64,000 bases of DNA. Origin: Siphonodentalium dalli. Its lineage: Eukaryota; Mollusca; Scaphopoda; Gadilida; Siphonodentaliidae. Of this stretch, positions 1 through 11,822 are shown piece after piece. The stretch lies in contig CP136067.1 in the NCBI GenBank assembly GCA_032622095.1, forward strand, positions 90,942,707-91,006,706. The letters are read 5' to 3'. The notes beneath the pieces were generated by a model, which did not search any database, was not told where the DNA came from, and saw only the letters and a program-made list of their open reading frames with translations. Numbering within the stretch: the stretch's first letter is position 1; every line of letters starts with the position of its first letter. Position numbers and translations under genes: made by a program.

Positions 1-1946
1 ACGCTTAATGCCTCTTCTAGTTATCTCTTTTTGCTAGCTCATTGTGTGAATGCCTTGATTGCCATTCCCATATAAATATGACTGTTAAGAAGATATAATT
101 GTTCAAGTGACTTATGTGGGTCACCATATGTCGGGATTGTGAAATGTGAACGCCCAACTACTTAAAATGATATGGAGATGGCCTGGTGACTGTATATAAC
201 TTATATGTGGATATCGGCGAATAGCAATATTATCAATGATAGTGCATGTTCGCTCGCCATCCGTGACGCAAACGACACCAAATGTGATTTAATTCATGGT
301 ATATCCTTAGAGAAAAACGTGTGTGAATTTGGTGGAATTTGGTTTATTAAACCAATTATTGATGCAACGCTGACCCGAACAACGCCATATTGCGAAGGTG
401 ATTATGTATTCGTTTGGTGGAAATCAGCGACAAAACTAATTCACCATATTGTTTTAATTTCCCCTCCCACCAACAGCGTCATTTTAGAACATTTTAACCC
501 GCACCATTATCTTCCTTGTAAAAAGTTACCCCTCTTAGAACGCCTTGGTGCCATCTCGATTGTACCACGTGCAGTTATATATAGAACGAACACAGACAGA
601 CAAAAATACAGACAGACAGCACGATTTTATTTCTTGTATCATTTGAGAAGAACGTGTCTGAATTTGATGGTAATTGGTACTAAAAATATTTTGTATAAGT
701 TTTGGTGACCCTCCCGTCCCTATTTCGGACTCAATCTGCACACACTAAGACTCATTAGAGATTAGAGATGCATATATATGAAATTGGTGAAAATTGGCGA
801 GTATACAAATTCGTATCAAATTTAAGGTCCCCATATCTCTCACCCATAGGGCACCAATTTGGTGTATCTAAACCACACGATAAGATTCCTCGTATCACGG
901 AGAAGAATATGTATCAATCTGGTGGAAATCGGCACTAAACATATAGATATAATTTGTTGTGTCCCTCTCATCTCTATACACCACTGACTCGAATGGCCCC
1001 ACTTGTGACATCCTTAAACCACACGATTACACTCCTGATATCATGGAGATGATTGTTTATAAGTTTGATGATAATCGGCGACTAAGCAATTTTTTTTTAT
1101 CAAATTTGGTGCCAATCCCTCCCCTTTCCATCTCTCACCCAATAAGCACCACTATGGCGTCTTTAAATCACGATTATATTCCACGTATCATGGATAAGAA
1201 CGTGTATCAATTTGGTGGAAATTGGCGCTAAAAAAATTGTGCATCAATTTTGGTGCCCCTGTCCCTTTCAATGCAACCCTGACTCGAATGAGGCCACATT
1301 TGACAGATAAAAGCCACACCATTAGACTCCTCATACCATGGGGATGATTGTGTATAAGTGTGGTGGCAATCGGCGACTTATTATCAAATTTAGTGCCCAC
1401 CCCTCCAAATCTCTCATCCAAAAACAACAATTTGGCGTTGTTAAATCGCACAATTAGATTCCGTGTATCATGAAGAAGAATATATATCAATTTGGTGGAA
1501 ATCGGCGCTATAATTAGTTTTATCATCACCGAGTCAATTTTGGTGCCCCTCTCCCCTTCCGTTCATCCCTGACTCAAACGACGCTACTTTTGACATATTT
1601 AAACCACACCGTTGGATTATTCATATCATGGGGATGATTATATATAAGTTTGTTGGCAATCGGCGACAGACAAAAAAATCTGCCCCCCCCCCCTTCCGCG
1701 AACGGCGCGACTTTTGCCATATTTAAACCACGCCATTAGATTCCTCATATTATGGGGATGATTATATATAAGTTTGGTGGCAATCGGCGACAATTTTTTG
1801 TTCTGCCCCTGCCCGTTTCTGCCCCTGAAAACAACGGCGTGACTTTAGAAAATTATAACCCCGACCATTATCTTTCTCGTAAAAATATACTCCTAGTAGA
1901 CACCTTTGGCATCATGTAGATGGTCCCCTGTGAATTTATATAGAAC

Positions 1947-1981
<35 letters not shown>

Positions 1982-1990
1982 TTCGCAAAT
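1..1990. repeat. Degenerate tandem repeat, ~145-bp period
   Basis: A phrase of the type AATTTGGTGGAAATCGGCGA recurs near 325, 650, 910, 1060, 1210, 1360, 1490, 1650 and 1765. Between copies there is a second recurring phrase (ACTCGAATG, then a CCACACCATTAGATTCCT-like stretch, then CATGGGGATGAT). The copies are diverged. The 167-codon open frame at 205-708 runs across unit boundaries and is best seen as a chance frame. The same family, including its left flank (TCAAGTGACTTA then GGTCACCAT), reappears at 25.29-25.87 kb. Confidence 0.7.
1946..1980. repeat. (CAGA)n microsatellite
   Basis: An uninterrupted run of CAGA units closes the tandem array. Shorter CAGACAGA runs occur at about 590-620. 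Confidence 0.9.
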
Positions 1991-1999
1991 ATAGATATA

Positions 2000-2884
2000 G
2001 ATAAACAGATGAGTGAGAAACTTTTCAACTCTTTTACCGTCTTCAGTATCAATATGTCATGTTGTACTGGTATTTCCGGATGTATACGAGCATACTACAT
2101 TACTACATACTACAATACACATATAACTAAACAATTATGAAAGTCCACAGTAATATTAGAAAAACTATCATTAAAACTCAACCTGAGAGATGTGCAAATT
2201 TGGAGTGTTGAATAGCTATTTCCTGGTGGGATAAAATTTTGCCTATCAGTAATCACGATACGTATCGTATCGTTGGCCCCGTATCGCGATACATATTGTA
2301 TCGTGACCAAGCATATCGTTACAGGCCGACAGCCGTGTGTACGTAAAAATCGTAGCTGGCAATGGTCGTAGGGTAGTCAATCACATTCTTTAGAACAACA
2401 TATGCTATCATAATGTACGATGAGATTGCAATCGTCTGAACAAACTATTCCTCCACTTACGATTGTATCTTGGTCGTCTGAACATACACTAAGTTGTTCC
2501 CACAGTATGTTATACTTGTGATAGTTAGTATTAGTTACTAGTACAGTATGCATCCATGCACAGTGTTCACCTGCCCCTGGCGTATTATGATAATCACCAA
2601 CCAATCATCAGAAATTAGGAAATGATGGAATCGAGATAAAAAAAGATGCATGCAAATTTCAATGACGTGCCTAAAAACCAGGTAGAAAATGTAATGTTGC
2701 GAAAAATACATAATAATGCAATACTTCAGTATGGACAGTATGTCGTGATATAATATTAGTATACGAACATTTGCAAAACTAACTGTCAAGACTCAAGCAA
2801 GGTTTCGGTCAACATTGTGTGGCTATATAAATCACTAAACCTTCACATGACGCAAACATTCTATTATTGGCTGACCTCGGGTTA
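2000..2884. other. No gene seen; short GTATCG palindromic repeat
   Basis: AT-rich sequence with no supportable coding frame. The only structure is at about 2,262-2,305, where GTATCGTATCG and GTATCGCGATAC repeat and can fold on themselves. Confidence 0.5.
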
Positions 2885-2885
2885 A

Positions 2886-2975
2886 GTCAGAACGAATCGT
2901 GTTATGTTCCAATTTTTTTGCTGTGATGACTTGCTTTCACATGCCCAAGTTGTACCCACTAACCAAGTTGTCCCT
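2886..2975 (+). repeat. Left copy of a ~90-bp long-range inverted repeat
   Basis: This stretch (AGAACGAATCGTGTT, GCTGTGATGACT, TTTCACATGCCCAAGTTGTA) reappears as its reverse complement at about 7,985-8,072 with a few mismatches and indels. The two copies could be the terminal repeats of a ~5.2-kb composite element or an old inverted duplication. No target-site duplication could be fixed. Confidence 0.6.
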
Positions 2976-3031
2976 ACCATCTAGGAAGCCCAGGCTAGAC
3001 CGTTAACTTCTGGGTTGCCCTGGCTGATGTA

Positions 3032-3407
3032 CCCTGCTGGACAAAACAAGTGTCCATTGGCACCGCGGTGTATTTACCGTTCGACCGCGGTGTCAGAGTT
3101 TGTAACTGCACCGCGTCTGAGCGGCAAGTACACCGCGGCCAAACGTCAAGTACACATGTACACCGTGGCCGAAAAGCAACTACAACGGGACCGCATGGCA
3201 TGTACACCGTGGTTAGATTTCTGGTTTGTATTGTCTTTTTTCAGTTTAATGAATGTACACAGCGGTAACTACACCATGGCCGAATGACAAATACACCGCG
3301 GCCCAACTGTAGTTAGCCGGTGGAGCCGCGATGTAGTTGCATTTCGGCCGCGGTGGCAATGATAACCGCACCGTGGTTAAGTGGGACACTTGTTTTACCC
3401 AGCAGGG
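3032..3407. mobile_element. MITE family A, copy 1 (376 bp, TA target site)
   Basis: The left end CCCTGCTGGACAAAACAAGT is matched by an inverted right end reading ACACTTGTTTTACCCAGCAGGG. Both ends are flanked by TA (3,030-3,031 and 3,408-3,409). Inside are repeated CCGCGG-centred words (ACCGCGGTG, CACCGCGGCC). The TA duplication and C-starting ends fit a non-autonomous Tc1/mariner-like element. There is no transposase frame. A second copy lies at 5,804-6,172. Confidence 0.75.
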
Positions 3408-3419
3408 TAAAAAGCTTGG

Positions 3420-4940
3420 TGGGAAAGCTTATGGTACATAAAAAACATGGCCACCAGCGGCCATCTTGGATTTCAATATCCAATCCATTAGAACGGTCTA
3501 CAGGTCGTACTGTTCGTCTGATCATCATGAAATTTGTCATGGATGTTAATATTGACATGTAGATGGGAACGAGTAATTTTGGGGTCATTCGACCAAAAAA
3601 CATGGACGTCGACAGCCATCTTGGATTTTACTCTTTGCATGACTAAATTCTTTGGCACGCCCTACATGTTGTACCTTTGGTCGGATCATCATGAAATTTG
3701 TCATGGATGTTAATATTTACATGTAGATGGGAAACGAGTACTTTTGGGGTCATTCAGCCAAAAAACATGGCCGCTGGCAGCTATCTCAGCTGGCTATCTT
3801 GGATTTTACTCTTTGCGTGACTAAATCCTTTGGCACGGGCTACAGGTCGTACCTTTGGTCGGATCATCATAAAATTTGTCATGAATGTTGACAATGACAT
3901 GTAGATGGGAATGAGTCATTTTGGGGTCATTTGGCCTAAACACATGGCCGCCAGCAGCCATCTTGGATTTTACTCTTTGGATGACTAAATCCTTTAGCAC
4001 GGGCTACATATCGTAGCTTTAGTCTGATCATCATGAAATTTGTCATGGCTGTTTAAATTGGAATGTAGATGGGAACGAGTCATGTTGGGGTCATTCGGAC
4101 ATTCGGCTGCCCGCGGCCATCTTTGATTTTAAAATTCAATCCATTATCACGGGCTACTGTTCGTCTGGTCATCATTAAATTTGTCATGGGTGTTAATATT
4201 GACATGTAGATGGGAACGAGTAATTTTGGGGTTGTTCGGCCAAAAAACATGGCCGCAGGCAGCCATCTTGGATTTTACTCTTTGCATGACTAAATCCTTT
4301 CACACAGGCCACAAGTCGAACCTTTGGTCGGATCATCATGAAATTTGTCATGGTTGTTAAATATGACATGTAGATGGGAACGAGTCATTGTCCAGTCATT
4401 CGACCAAAAAACATGGCCACCAGCAGCCATCTTGGATTTTACACTTTGCATGACTAAATCCTTTGGCACGTGCTACAGAACGCACCTTTTGTCAGATCAT
4501 TGTGAAATTTGTCATGGATGTTGACATTGACATGTAGATGAGATCGAGTAATTTTTAGGTTATTCGGCCAAAATCATGGCCGCCAGCAGCCATCTTGGAT
4601 TTTACTCTTTGCATGACTAAATCCTTTGGCATGGGCTACAGGTCGTACCTTTAATCGGATCATTATGAAATTTGTCATGGCTGTTGACATTGGCATGTAG
4701 ATAACAAGTCATTTTAGGTTCATTTGGTCTTAAAATGTGTCCACTGGCAGCCATCTTGGATTTTACTCTTTGCATGACTAAATCCTTTGGCACACCCTAC
4801 AGTCCAATTCCCTCATTCGATCATCTCCAGACTTCATATTAATCTTGATATTGATCTTACTAGATGGAAGCTATCAAATGTTTTTAAATTTTATAGGAAA
4901 ACATAGCCAATTTTACTGGATTTTACATCTGTAACCATCT
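3420..4940 (+). repeat. ~160-bp satellite array with GCCATCTTGG words
   Basis: About nine diverged units. Each carries GATCATCATGAAATTTGTCA, GACATGTAGATGGGAA, a CATGGCCGC word, GCAGCCATCTTGGATTTTAC and TTTGCATGACTAAATCC. Related fragments occur at 6.87-7.48 kb, and in the opposite orientation at 10.14-10.24 and 23.79-24.44 kb. A shorter match is at 51.17-51.26 kb with its mirror in the right palindrome arm. The unit appears dispersed rather than confined to one locus. Confidence 0.8.
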
Positions 4941-5800
4941 TGGATTTAACTTTTTTATATACCGGTATACATGTATATGTATCTCTTCATGTTGATAATC
5001 TAGTATTACATAGACATTTCAACTTTCCGCACCCCTAATCGCTCCACATTAAATTATTCCCTTTCCAAGTTGAGGTACAGTGTCATTGACACTTTCATTA
5101 TATGAAGTACTTGACTTAATTATTTTAAGTGATTATTGCAGGAAATGATAATCTGTAACTGCAAACTTGATAATAGTAATAGTATTAACTATTTTTGCGC
5201 ATACACATATATATACTTAGAAATATTTTACTTGAGTTAATAAAACTGAATTGAAATGTATATACCGGTATAACTAAAACAACAGGATAAGGAGAATTGC
5301 AGATGTGATGCTATTTTCTGCCAACAAATTAGGCCTACAATAGTACATGTACGTGTATGGTACACTGAAATTTCCCGAGGCAGTATAATTAATAAAATCT
5401 GGACAGACTGGTTGCTATTCATCGTGACATAGGCAGCCCGATTTTATATCGGATTCCGATTTTTTGCGGTAAATTGCCAATTTGTAGAGCCCTAATTGCA
5501 CTCGAGATGTGTACTAATAATTTCCCCAGAAAAACTTATTCAAACAGACAAAGATGGATAACTCTAAAATCAAGTGTATTAATAATGCAATTTTGACTGA
5601 GACCATCCTTTTGACGGCGTGTTTCTGGGCCAGAACATATAGAAATAACAAAACTTCAAAAATTTATATCTGATCACTCTGAGCGTTGATAGGTTGGTTC
5701 CTCGACTCGAATGATCGAATCAATTATTTTTATCCCCGAAGTCAAAGAAATAGTAATTGATGAGGGCCTGATCGGATTGAGTACCTTTAATTAAATGTCC
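4940..5800. other. No gene seen
   Basis: AT-rich unique-looking sequence. No frame, splice-bounded exon or repeat structure is convincing. Confidence 0.5.
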
Positions 5801-5803
5801 ATA

Positions 5804-6172
5804 CCCCGCTGGACAAAACAAGTGTCCATTGGCACCGCAGTGTATTTGCCGTTCGGCCGCGGTGTCAGAGTTTGTAACTTCAGTTTAGCACCGCGGCCGA
5901 ACGGCAAGTACACTGTGGCCCAACAGCAAGTACCCTGCGGTCGAAATGCAACTACGCTATGTGCACCATGGTTAGATTTCTGGTTTGTATCGTCTTTTTT
6001 CAGTTTAATGAACGTACAGTGTACACCGCGGCAACTACACCATGGCTGAACGGCAAGTACACCGCGGCCCAACTGTAGTTAGCCGATGGAGCTGCGGTGT
6101 AGTTGCATTTCAGCCGCGGTGGCAACGCTAACTGCACAGCGGTTAGGTTGACACTTGTTTTGTCAAGCAGGG
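5804..6172. mobile_element. MITE family A, copy 2 (369 bp, TA target site)
   Basis: The left end CCCCGCTGGACAAAACAAGT and the inverted right end ACACTTGTTTTGTCAAGCAGGG are flanked by TA at 5,802-5,803 and 6,173-6,174. The interior matches copy 1 at 3,032-3,407, including the CCGCGG words and a shared GGTTAGATTTCTGGTTTGTA stretch. Two independent copies bounded at the same termini support the element limits. Confidence 0.8.
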
Positions 6173-6174
6173 TA

Positions 6175-6868
6175 TGTATGCCATATACTAGAATATGTAC
6201 ATGCATAAAGTTACCGGTATAAGCTCATCATTTTGATATCAGACTCATATAGAAATCTTGACTTTGTGCTCTTTTCAATTTTCATAGCCTCAAACTTAAT
6301 GATTGTGCAGACCCAAATAAGCACTGCGTGGGCGAGATTTCCCACAAAAATAATAAAGGTGCATGCATGTTTATTTGGAGCCCAAGAGTATGGGTTATGT
6401 CGTCAAAACACTATATAACACCAGGTGCCTCGGCTGGGGTCATTTAATGTTCAGGACGTCAGGGTTAAGTGAAGGGTAGGCCTACATATGTTTTTAAAAA
6501 TGTGATAATGCGTACACATGGGTTTGCTATCGGTGGCGACGCAGTTACTTCAACTGTGTTCCAGAATGTATGGGGGCAATTGGCAATTTGTTTTCAGTTC
6601 ATTTTCATTGTAAATGTGAACAGTTATTCTGTAGCATAAATTGCAGCCCTCTTAATTTACGTTGTTTGGCTTCGGCAATATGCTACGGCAACCCTTTGTC
6701 TTGGCCCATTTTGCTTCAGCATGCCTGATTACCGTAGCAAATTATGAGAACCGGTACTGGAATTGTGACAGAAAGTCATTTGGAATGAGAATTCAAAACT
6801 TGTGGGTAAAATATTCCCCGGCTCCTAGCACAAGATATAGCCAAACTTTTGTTTTCAATTTTCTGGTA
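6175..6868. other. No gene seen
   Basis: Unique-looking AT-rich DNA. The 76-codon frame at 6,662-6,892 has no recognisable domain and runs into repeat sequence. Confidence 0.4.
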
Positions 6869-6869
6869 A

Positions 6870-7480
6870 AAATACCTGTACATGGCTGCTAACAGCAACA
6901 GGCAACATCTCTCATCCGATCGTCACCAAACATAATATGGATTCACCATAGTGACATCTAAATGAGAGATTACCCCATCGAAATTCTGGTAAAAAAAACA
7001 TGGCTGCCAACGGCCATCTTGTTTTTACTCTTTGTTTGACTAAATCCTTTAGCACACCCTACATGTAACATCTCTCATCTGATCGTCACCAAACTTCATA
7101 TGGATCTTCGGGGTTACATCTTGATGGCAGCTATCCCATGTTTTCCGAATTTTGTTTAAAAAACATGTCTACCAGCAGCCATACTGGATTTCAAATTTGA
7201 ATTAATCGGCACACCATGAAGCTCACAATTATTGGTGAAATGTTTTGAAAATTTAAGGGTACATTACTACATGTATGTTTGGGATCACCTCTAGATGGGA
7301 ACGATTGAATTTGAACAATTTTCGATGAAATACATGGCCACTAGCAGGTATCTTGTATTTTACTCTTTGCATCACTAAATTCTTTGGCACACCCTACAGG
7401 CCACAACCCTTCATCGAACTTAATATGGATCCTCGATGTGATCTCTAGATAGGAATTATCATTTTAGTTTTCATTGTTGG
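6870..7480 (+). repeat. Second block of the GCCATCTTGG satellite
   Basis: Three or four decayed units of the array at 3.42-4.94 kb. They are recognised by ATGGCTGCCAACGGCCATCT, TTTACTCTTTG, GACTAAATCCTTTAGCACAC and CATCTGATCGTCACCAAACT. Unit borders are blurred by divergence. Confidence 0.7.
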
Positions 7481-7984
7481 CATACAAACATCCCCGTGGT
7501 TGTGGGGTTCCACACAGAGGTACAGTGTACCACCATAATCAAAGTAATTGACTTGAAAAACAGGGTGATACCCCGGTGAAGACCATTGTATTGCTGGTAG
7601 TATACGGTATCCACAGCAGTATAAAGATGGTCACTGCGGTGGAGTTACGGTACCGTTTGGTCAGGGACGTGGCCAGAGGGTCTCCATTGTTGGGGGGGGG
7701 GGCGGTGGGTGTCCACTTCTGGAAATTTCAACACTGCACCCCCTCCCCCTTGAATCTGACCAAAAACACAATTTTGCATAATTCCATTCGCACCTTGCAC
7801 CCCCCCTTTCCCCTCAATGGTCAGGCCTAATAACCTAGATATATTCATAAACCATGGTTCTATATACCGGTACCCGGTATCTGAACCTGAAAAATTCCAT
7901 AAATACACAGAACGACATGATGTGTAAATGGGTTTGTCGATATGAGAGGGGATGGGTTCACATCAGAAGATTGTTTGCAAGATT
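7480..7984. other. No gene seen; G-rich/C-rich tract
   Basis: Contains a run of ten or so G at about 7,691-7,702 and a C-rich stretch at 7,738-7,815. Frames on both strands here are by-products of this composition. Confidence 0.4.
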
Positions 7985-8072
7985 GTCGGGATAACTTGGT
8001 TACTGGGTACAACTTGGGCATGTGAAAGCGAGTCATCACAGCAGAAAACCTGGAACAGAACACGATTCGTTC
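7985..8072 (-). repeat. Right copy of the ~90-bp long-range inverted repeat
   Basis: Reverse complement of 2,886-2,975: TACAACTTGGGCATGTGAAA, then AGTCATCACAGC, then AACACGATTCGTTCTG. The homology stops outside this interval on both sides. Confidence 0.6.
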
Positions 8073-8267
8073 TGTGTCCAGTAAATATTTTGTAACACAT
8101 GTTTCCTATAAGAGATCTGAATACCAACTAACTTAATGTTACCAGTCAATGTGATTATGTCCCAAACCATGTGAACTCGCGATTAGATGCATGGCCAAGT
8201 TTGTGCCACACTCAGGAAGATTATAATCCCCACTCTATGCTAAACCAGGTCATACGTGTGTATTATA

Positions 8268-8817
8268 CCAGCGCCGAAGCCGACCCACCCAAACTCAGTT
8301 GCGGTAGTTTATGAAAAAATTTGCTTTAGTATATCTGGGATAAATCGCAACCATCTTTCATACGGTACTTTGCGATAATTACTTTGCGATATTATCTTTG
8401 ACTGATAAATCACAAACAAATTTGCGACACTTACCTTTGCCATTGCAAAGGTATGTTAATTTGTTTGCAAAGTATTTAACAGTTTTTATCGCAAAGATGA
8501 TTGCTATTCTGTTATATAAAATTGCGAAAATGTTTGCGATTTATCGCAAATATGTTTGCGAAGTATTTTACGATCTATCGTAAAGATGTTTGCAATTTAT
8601 CGCAAAGTTTTGCGATTTATCAACATGTATTTTTAAATAGATATTTGGAAAGTGACAGGAGGGTTTTCAAAACTGTGATTTATCATCAGTCAAAGATATC
8701 GCAAAGTAATTATCGCAAAGTATGGAAGATGGTTGCGATTTATCCCAGATATACTAAAGCAAATGTTTTGTCAGAAACTGCCGCAACTGAGTTTGGGTGG
8801 GTCGGCTTCGGTGCTGG
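8268..8817. mobile_element. MITE family B (550 bp, ~145-bp TIRs, TA target site)
   Basis: The ends CCAGCGCCGAAGCCGACCCA and its inverted partner TGGGTCGGCTTCGGTGCTGG extend inward as a near-perfect inverted repeat to about 8,412 and 8,672. TA flanks both sides (8,266-8,267 and 8,818-8,819). The interior is a run of TTTGCGAT/ATCGCAAA words in both orientations, so the single strand would fold extensively. No transposase is encoded. The TA duplication suggests Tc1/mariner-like mobilisation. Confidence 0.8.
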
Positions 8818-9169
8818 TATTCCAGTCCCTATGTTGTTAGTTTGATTTAAAATTTGGGAAAGTCGAAAAATTATTAAAACAAAAAAACAGCGGTGTTTGA
8901 ACAGGATGTCAATAAATTAGCTGACAGTGACACTCAAACATCTTGGCGCAAATGCTGAGCTGCTTTTTTGTCCATAGTAGTTAGTACCGTGTAAAATATT
9001 GTTACTTCATTTTCAGGATTTTCAAATTAAACCAATAGAACTTTGGGAGCGCTTTGTTGGGTTTGAGTTTCTGGGTCAATAACAATGGCTGCATAATTAA
9101 GGAGACACACGTCTATGTATTTCATGTTTAAATAGTAGTAATCAGTGTATACTATATGTACATTGTTGT

Positions 9170-9560
9170 TTATTATTGGAGGGGTGGCGTCTGGGTTGGT
9201 CAGTGGTCCAATGAGCACGGTATCGGTCACCAAGCTGTAGGACCTGAGCTAGTGACTGACATGGGTTCGATTCCTATGTGGCGACCTCTGTCCAACTTCT
9301 TGCCTGAAGAAAACTTTCCGATCGGCGGAGTACATATGATATGTGCAGACGGTGCATCGTGACTACCTATTGTAGGTGACTAACCATAGATCACATGGTT
9401 TCCATCAACAAATGATCTGGTCTCATTGTTATATCGCCTTAGTTGTCGAAAGCAACAAAACCCCCAAAAAATTTACTCAATGTTGCTACTGCCTTTCATT
9501 TATTTATTTTATATTTGTGGTTTTACGTGGCTTCCTACAATTAAGCGATATCACAGCAAA
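9170..9560 (+). mobile_element. tRNA-derived SINE (candidate)
   Basis: A box-A-like TGGTCAGTGG at 9,197-9,206 is followed by a perfect box-B word GGTTCGATTCC at 9,264-9,274. This is the layout of an internal RNA polymerase III promoter. The spacing and flanks do not fold as an intact tRNA. A body of about 250 bp follows, ending in AGTTGTCGAAAGCAACAAAA and an AT-rich tail, as in tRNA-headed SINEs. Only one copy is present here, so the exact ends are uncertain. Confidence 0.5.
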
Positions 9561-9690
9561 GGCAGATTAATTGTTGGTAGAGGAAAACATGTGTGCTACA
9601 CTTATACTTGTAGTTGTGTACAATTCAGTACTTAAAAACAAATTAAGTGATTTACGCACCATCTGCTCTCATGTAAATCACTGACCACTG

Positions 9691-9870
9691 TGAAGGTAGC
9701 CCATGTTTCCTCTGTTAATATTCCCATGTTATTATAATAGTAATTAGATGAAAGTAGCCTGTGTTTCCTCTGTTAATATTCCGATGTTATTATACTAGTA
9801 ATTAGATGAAGGTAGCGGGTGTTTCCTGTCCTTCCCATGTTATTATCATTAGATGTAGGTACACCGGTAG
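9691..9870 (+). repeat. 58-bp tandem repeat, three units
   Basis: Units start near 9,691, 9,749 and 9,808. Each has GTTTCCTCTGTTAATATTCC (last copy shortened), then ATGTTATTAT and TAATTAGATGAA. A partial fourth unit starts near 9,851. Confidence 0.75.
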
Positions 9871-10135
9871 TCCATGTTCCCTCTGTTCATGGGGGTCGGG
9901 CAGGGGGGGGGTATTTTTTACGGGCACTTATTCGGGGGTGGGTCACTGGGTGGGTGGTTTGGTCGATGGGACTAACAAACAATTTTTTCCGCGACTCAGA
10001 ACTTTTTTCCTGCAAGTTTTTTGACTGTTTTTTTCAATGAATTTGGCTTAAAACACATTAGAATAAGAGAAATAATGTAATTATAACTGCTAAACTGACT
10101 GCAGGCAGTTATTTTGTTGTATTTTGTTGCAAATT
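9871..10135. other. No gene seen; G-run and T-run rich
   Basis: Contains a G-run near 9,904-9,911 and several T-runs. The open frames here have no recognisable content. Confidence 0.4.
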
Positions 10136-10237
10136 TTTAAATCCAAGATGGCCGCTGGTAGCCATGTTTTTTTGGCCGAATGACCCCAAAATTACTCGTT
10201 CCTATTTACATGCCAATGTTAACATCCATGACAAATA
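10136..10237 (-). repeat. Inverted fragment of the GCCATCTTGG satellite
   Basis: ATCCAAGATGGCCGCTGG, then CCGAATGACCCCAAAATTAC, then ACATCCATGACAAAT is the reverse complement of one unit of the 3.42-4.94 kb array. Confidence 0.75.
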
Positions 10238-10879
10238 GTATGCACATAAATTCATATACAGCTGTTTACAGTGAATCCCCCCCGCAAATCTGTTTTAGTG
10301 TTAAAAGGGGGTGGGTGTCCAAAAATGGTCGGAAAAATTTGACGCAGGGTGGGTGGGGGTCCCAACAAGGGTAGAAAAAAAAATCAGCATACGTGCCTGA
10401 AAATGTTTTCTGACCCCCCCCCCCAGAGGGCATTTACCAGTACAGGTAGTCAAGGGCTCTGTCTGTCCGAGCATATCACCTTGTAACTCGGGTGTTGATT
10501 ATCAGAGTTTGTTATCTTTTGTCATGGTGAAAGCACAGGTTGGTACCTACATTAGTTAGGCTAATTATTCAAGGTACCGGTGTAACACGTCATCTCCCCC
10601 CCAGGATATCTCCCCCCACCCTAGATATCTCCCCCCATGTACGACTAACAAATAATTTCACTCATATGATATCGTTTGGTTCTGAAATGGCCAGAAAAAT
10701 GTTTTTTGAGATTAAAAAAATATATATATTAATCGTTTTTTTATTTAAAAAAAAAAAGTGACAACATTAGTTTTTTCACGAATTTGATTGTCTGTTCATG
10801 AAATGACCAGAAAAATGTTTTGTTTTAATTCAATTTTTTTCTTTTCTTTCTAATGTCCAGACTTGGATATTCCAGTAAT

Positions 10880-11820
10880 GAAACAGCGAGAAATGAGCTT
10901 CTCCAAGAGAAAGTTGTTTGAGTCAGGGTTTGGGTGGGGGTGGGGGATGTCCAGGTCAGGATATCTCCCCCCCACCCAGCACCTACATGACAAATAAATC
11001 ATTGTATGGATTTATTGCTTGTTTTGCTTAATATAGTCATGAAACAGCGAGAAATTAACTTCTTCTGAGAACAAGTTTTTTGAGCCAGGGTTTGGGGGGG
11101 GGGGAAATGTCCAGTTCAGGATATCCCCCCCCCCTCCCCCACCCAGCACCTACATGACAAAAAAATAATCTTATGGTTTTATCGCTTCTCCAAGAGAAAG
11201 TTGTTTGAGTCAGGGTTTGGGTGGGGGTGGGGGATGTCCAGGTCAGGATATCTCCCCCACCCAGCACCTACATGACAAATAAATCATTGTATGGATTTAT
11301 TGCTCGTTTTGCTTTATATAGTCATGAAACAGCGAGAAATTAACTTCTTCTGAGAACAAGTTTTTTGAGTCAGGGTTTGGGGTGGTGGGGGGGGGGAAAT
11401 GTCCAGGTCAGGATATCTCCCCCCCCCCCACCCAGCACCTACATGACAAAAAAATAATCTTATGGTTTTATCGCTTGTTTTGCTTTATATAGTCATGAAA
11501 CGGCGAGAAATTAACTTCTTCTGAGAACAACTTTTTTGAGTCAGGGTTTGGGGTGGGGGGGGGGAAATGCCCAGGTCAGGATATCTCTCCCCACCCAGCA
11601 CCTACATGACAAAAAAATAATATTATGGTTTTATCGCTTGTTTTGCTTTATATAGTCATGAAACAGCGAGAAATTAACTTCTTCTGAGAACAAGTTTTTT
11701 AGTCAGGGTTTGGGGTGGGGGGAAGATGTCCAGGTGAAGATAATTCTCCCCCCCCACCCAGCACCTACATGACCAAAAAAAAAATCTTATGGTTTTATCG
11801 CTTGTTTTGCTTTATATACC
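10880..11820 (+). repeat. G-rich ~165-bp satellite, forward block
   Basis: About five to six units marked by GAAACAGCGAGAAATTAACT near 10,880, 11,041, 11,326, 11,497 and 11,661. Each unit has CAGGGTTTGGGG followed by a long G-run, then GTCCAGGTCAGGATATCTCC with a C-run, then CACCTACATGACAAA and ATGGTTTTATCGCTTG. On this side the GGG-containing strand is the plus strand. Confidence 0.85.
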
Positions 11821-11822
11821 GG

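Noticed and set aside
205-708. 167-codon open frame
   Set aside because: Crosses borders of the ~145-bp degenerate repeat and has no domain or splice context.
9197-9274. Functional tRNA gene
   Set aside because: Box A and box B words are present, but the spacing and flanks do not give a cloverleaf with a paired acceptor stem; a SINE fits better.
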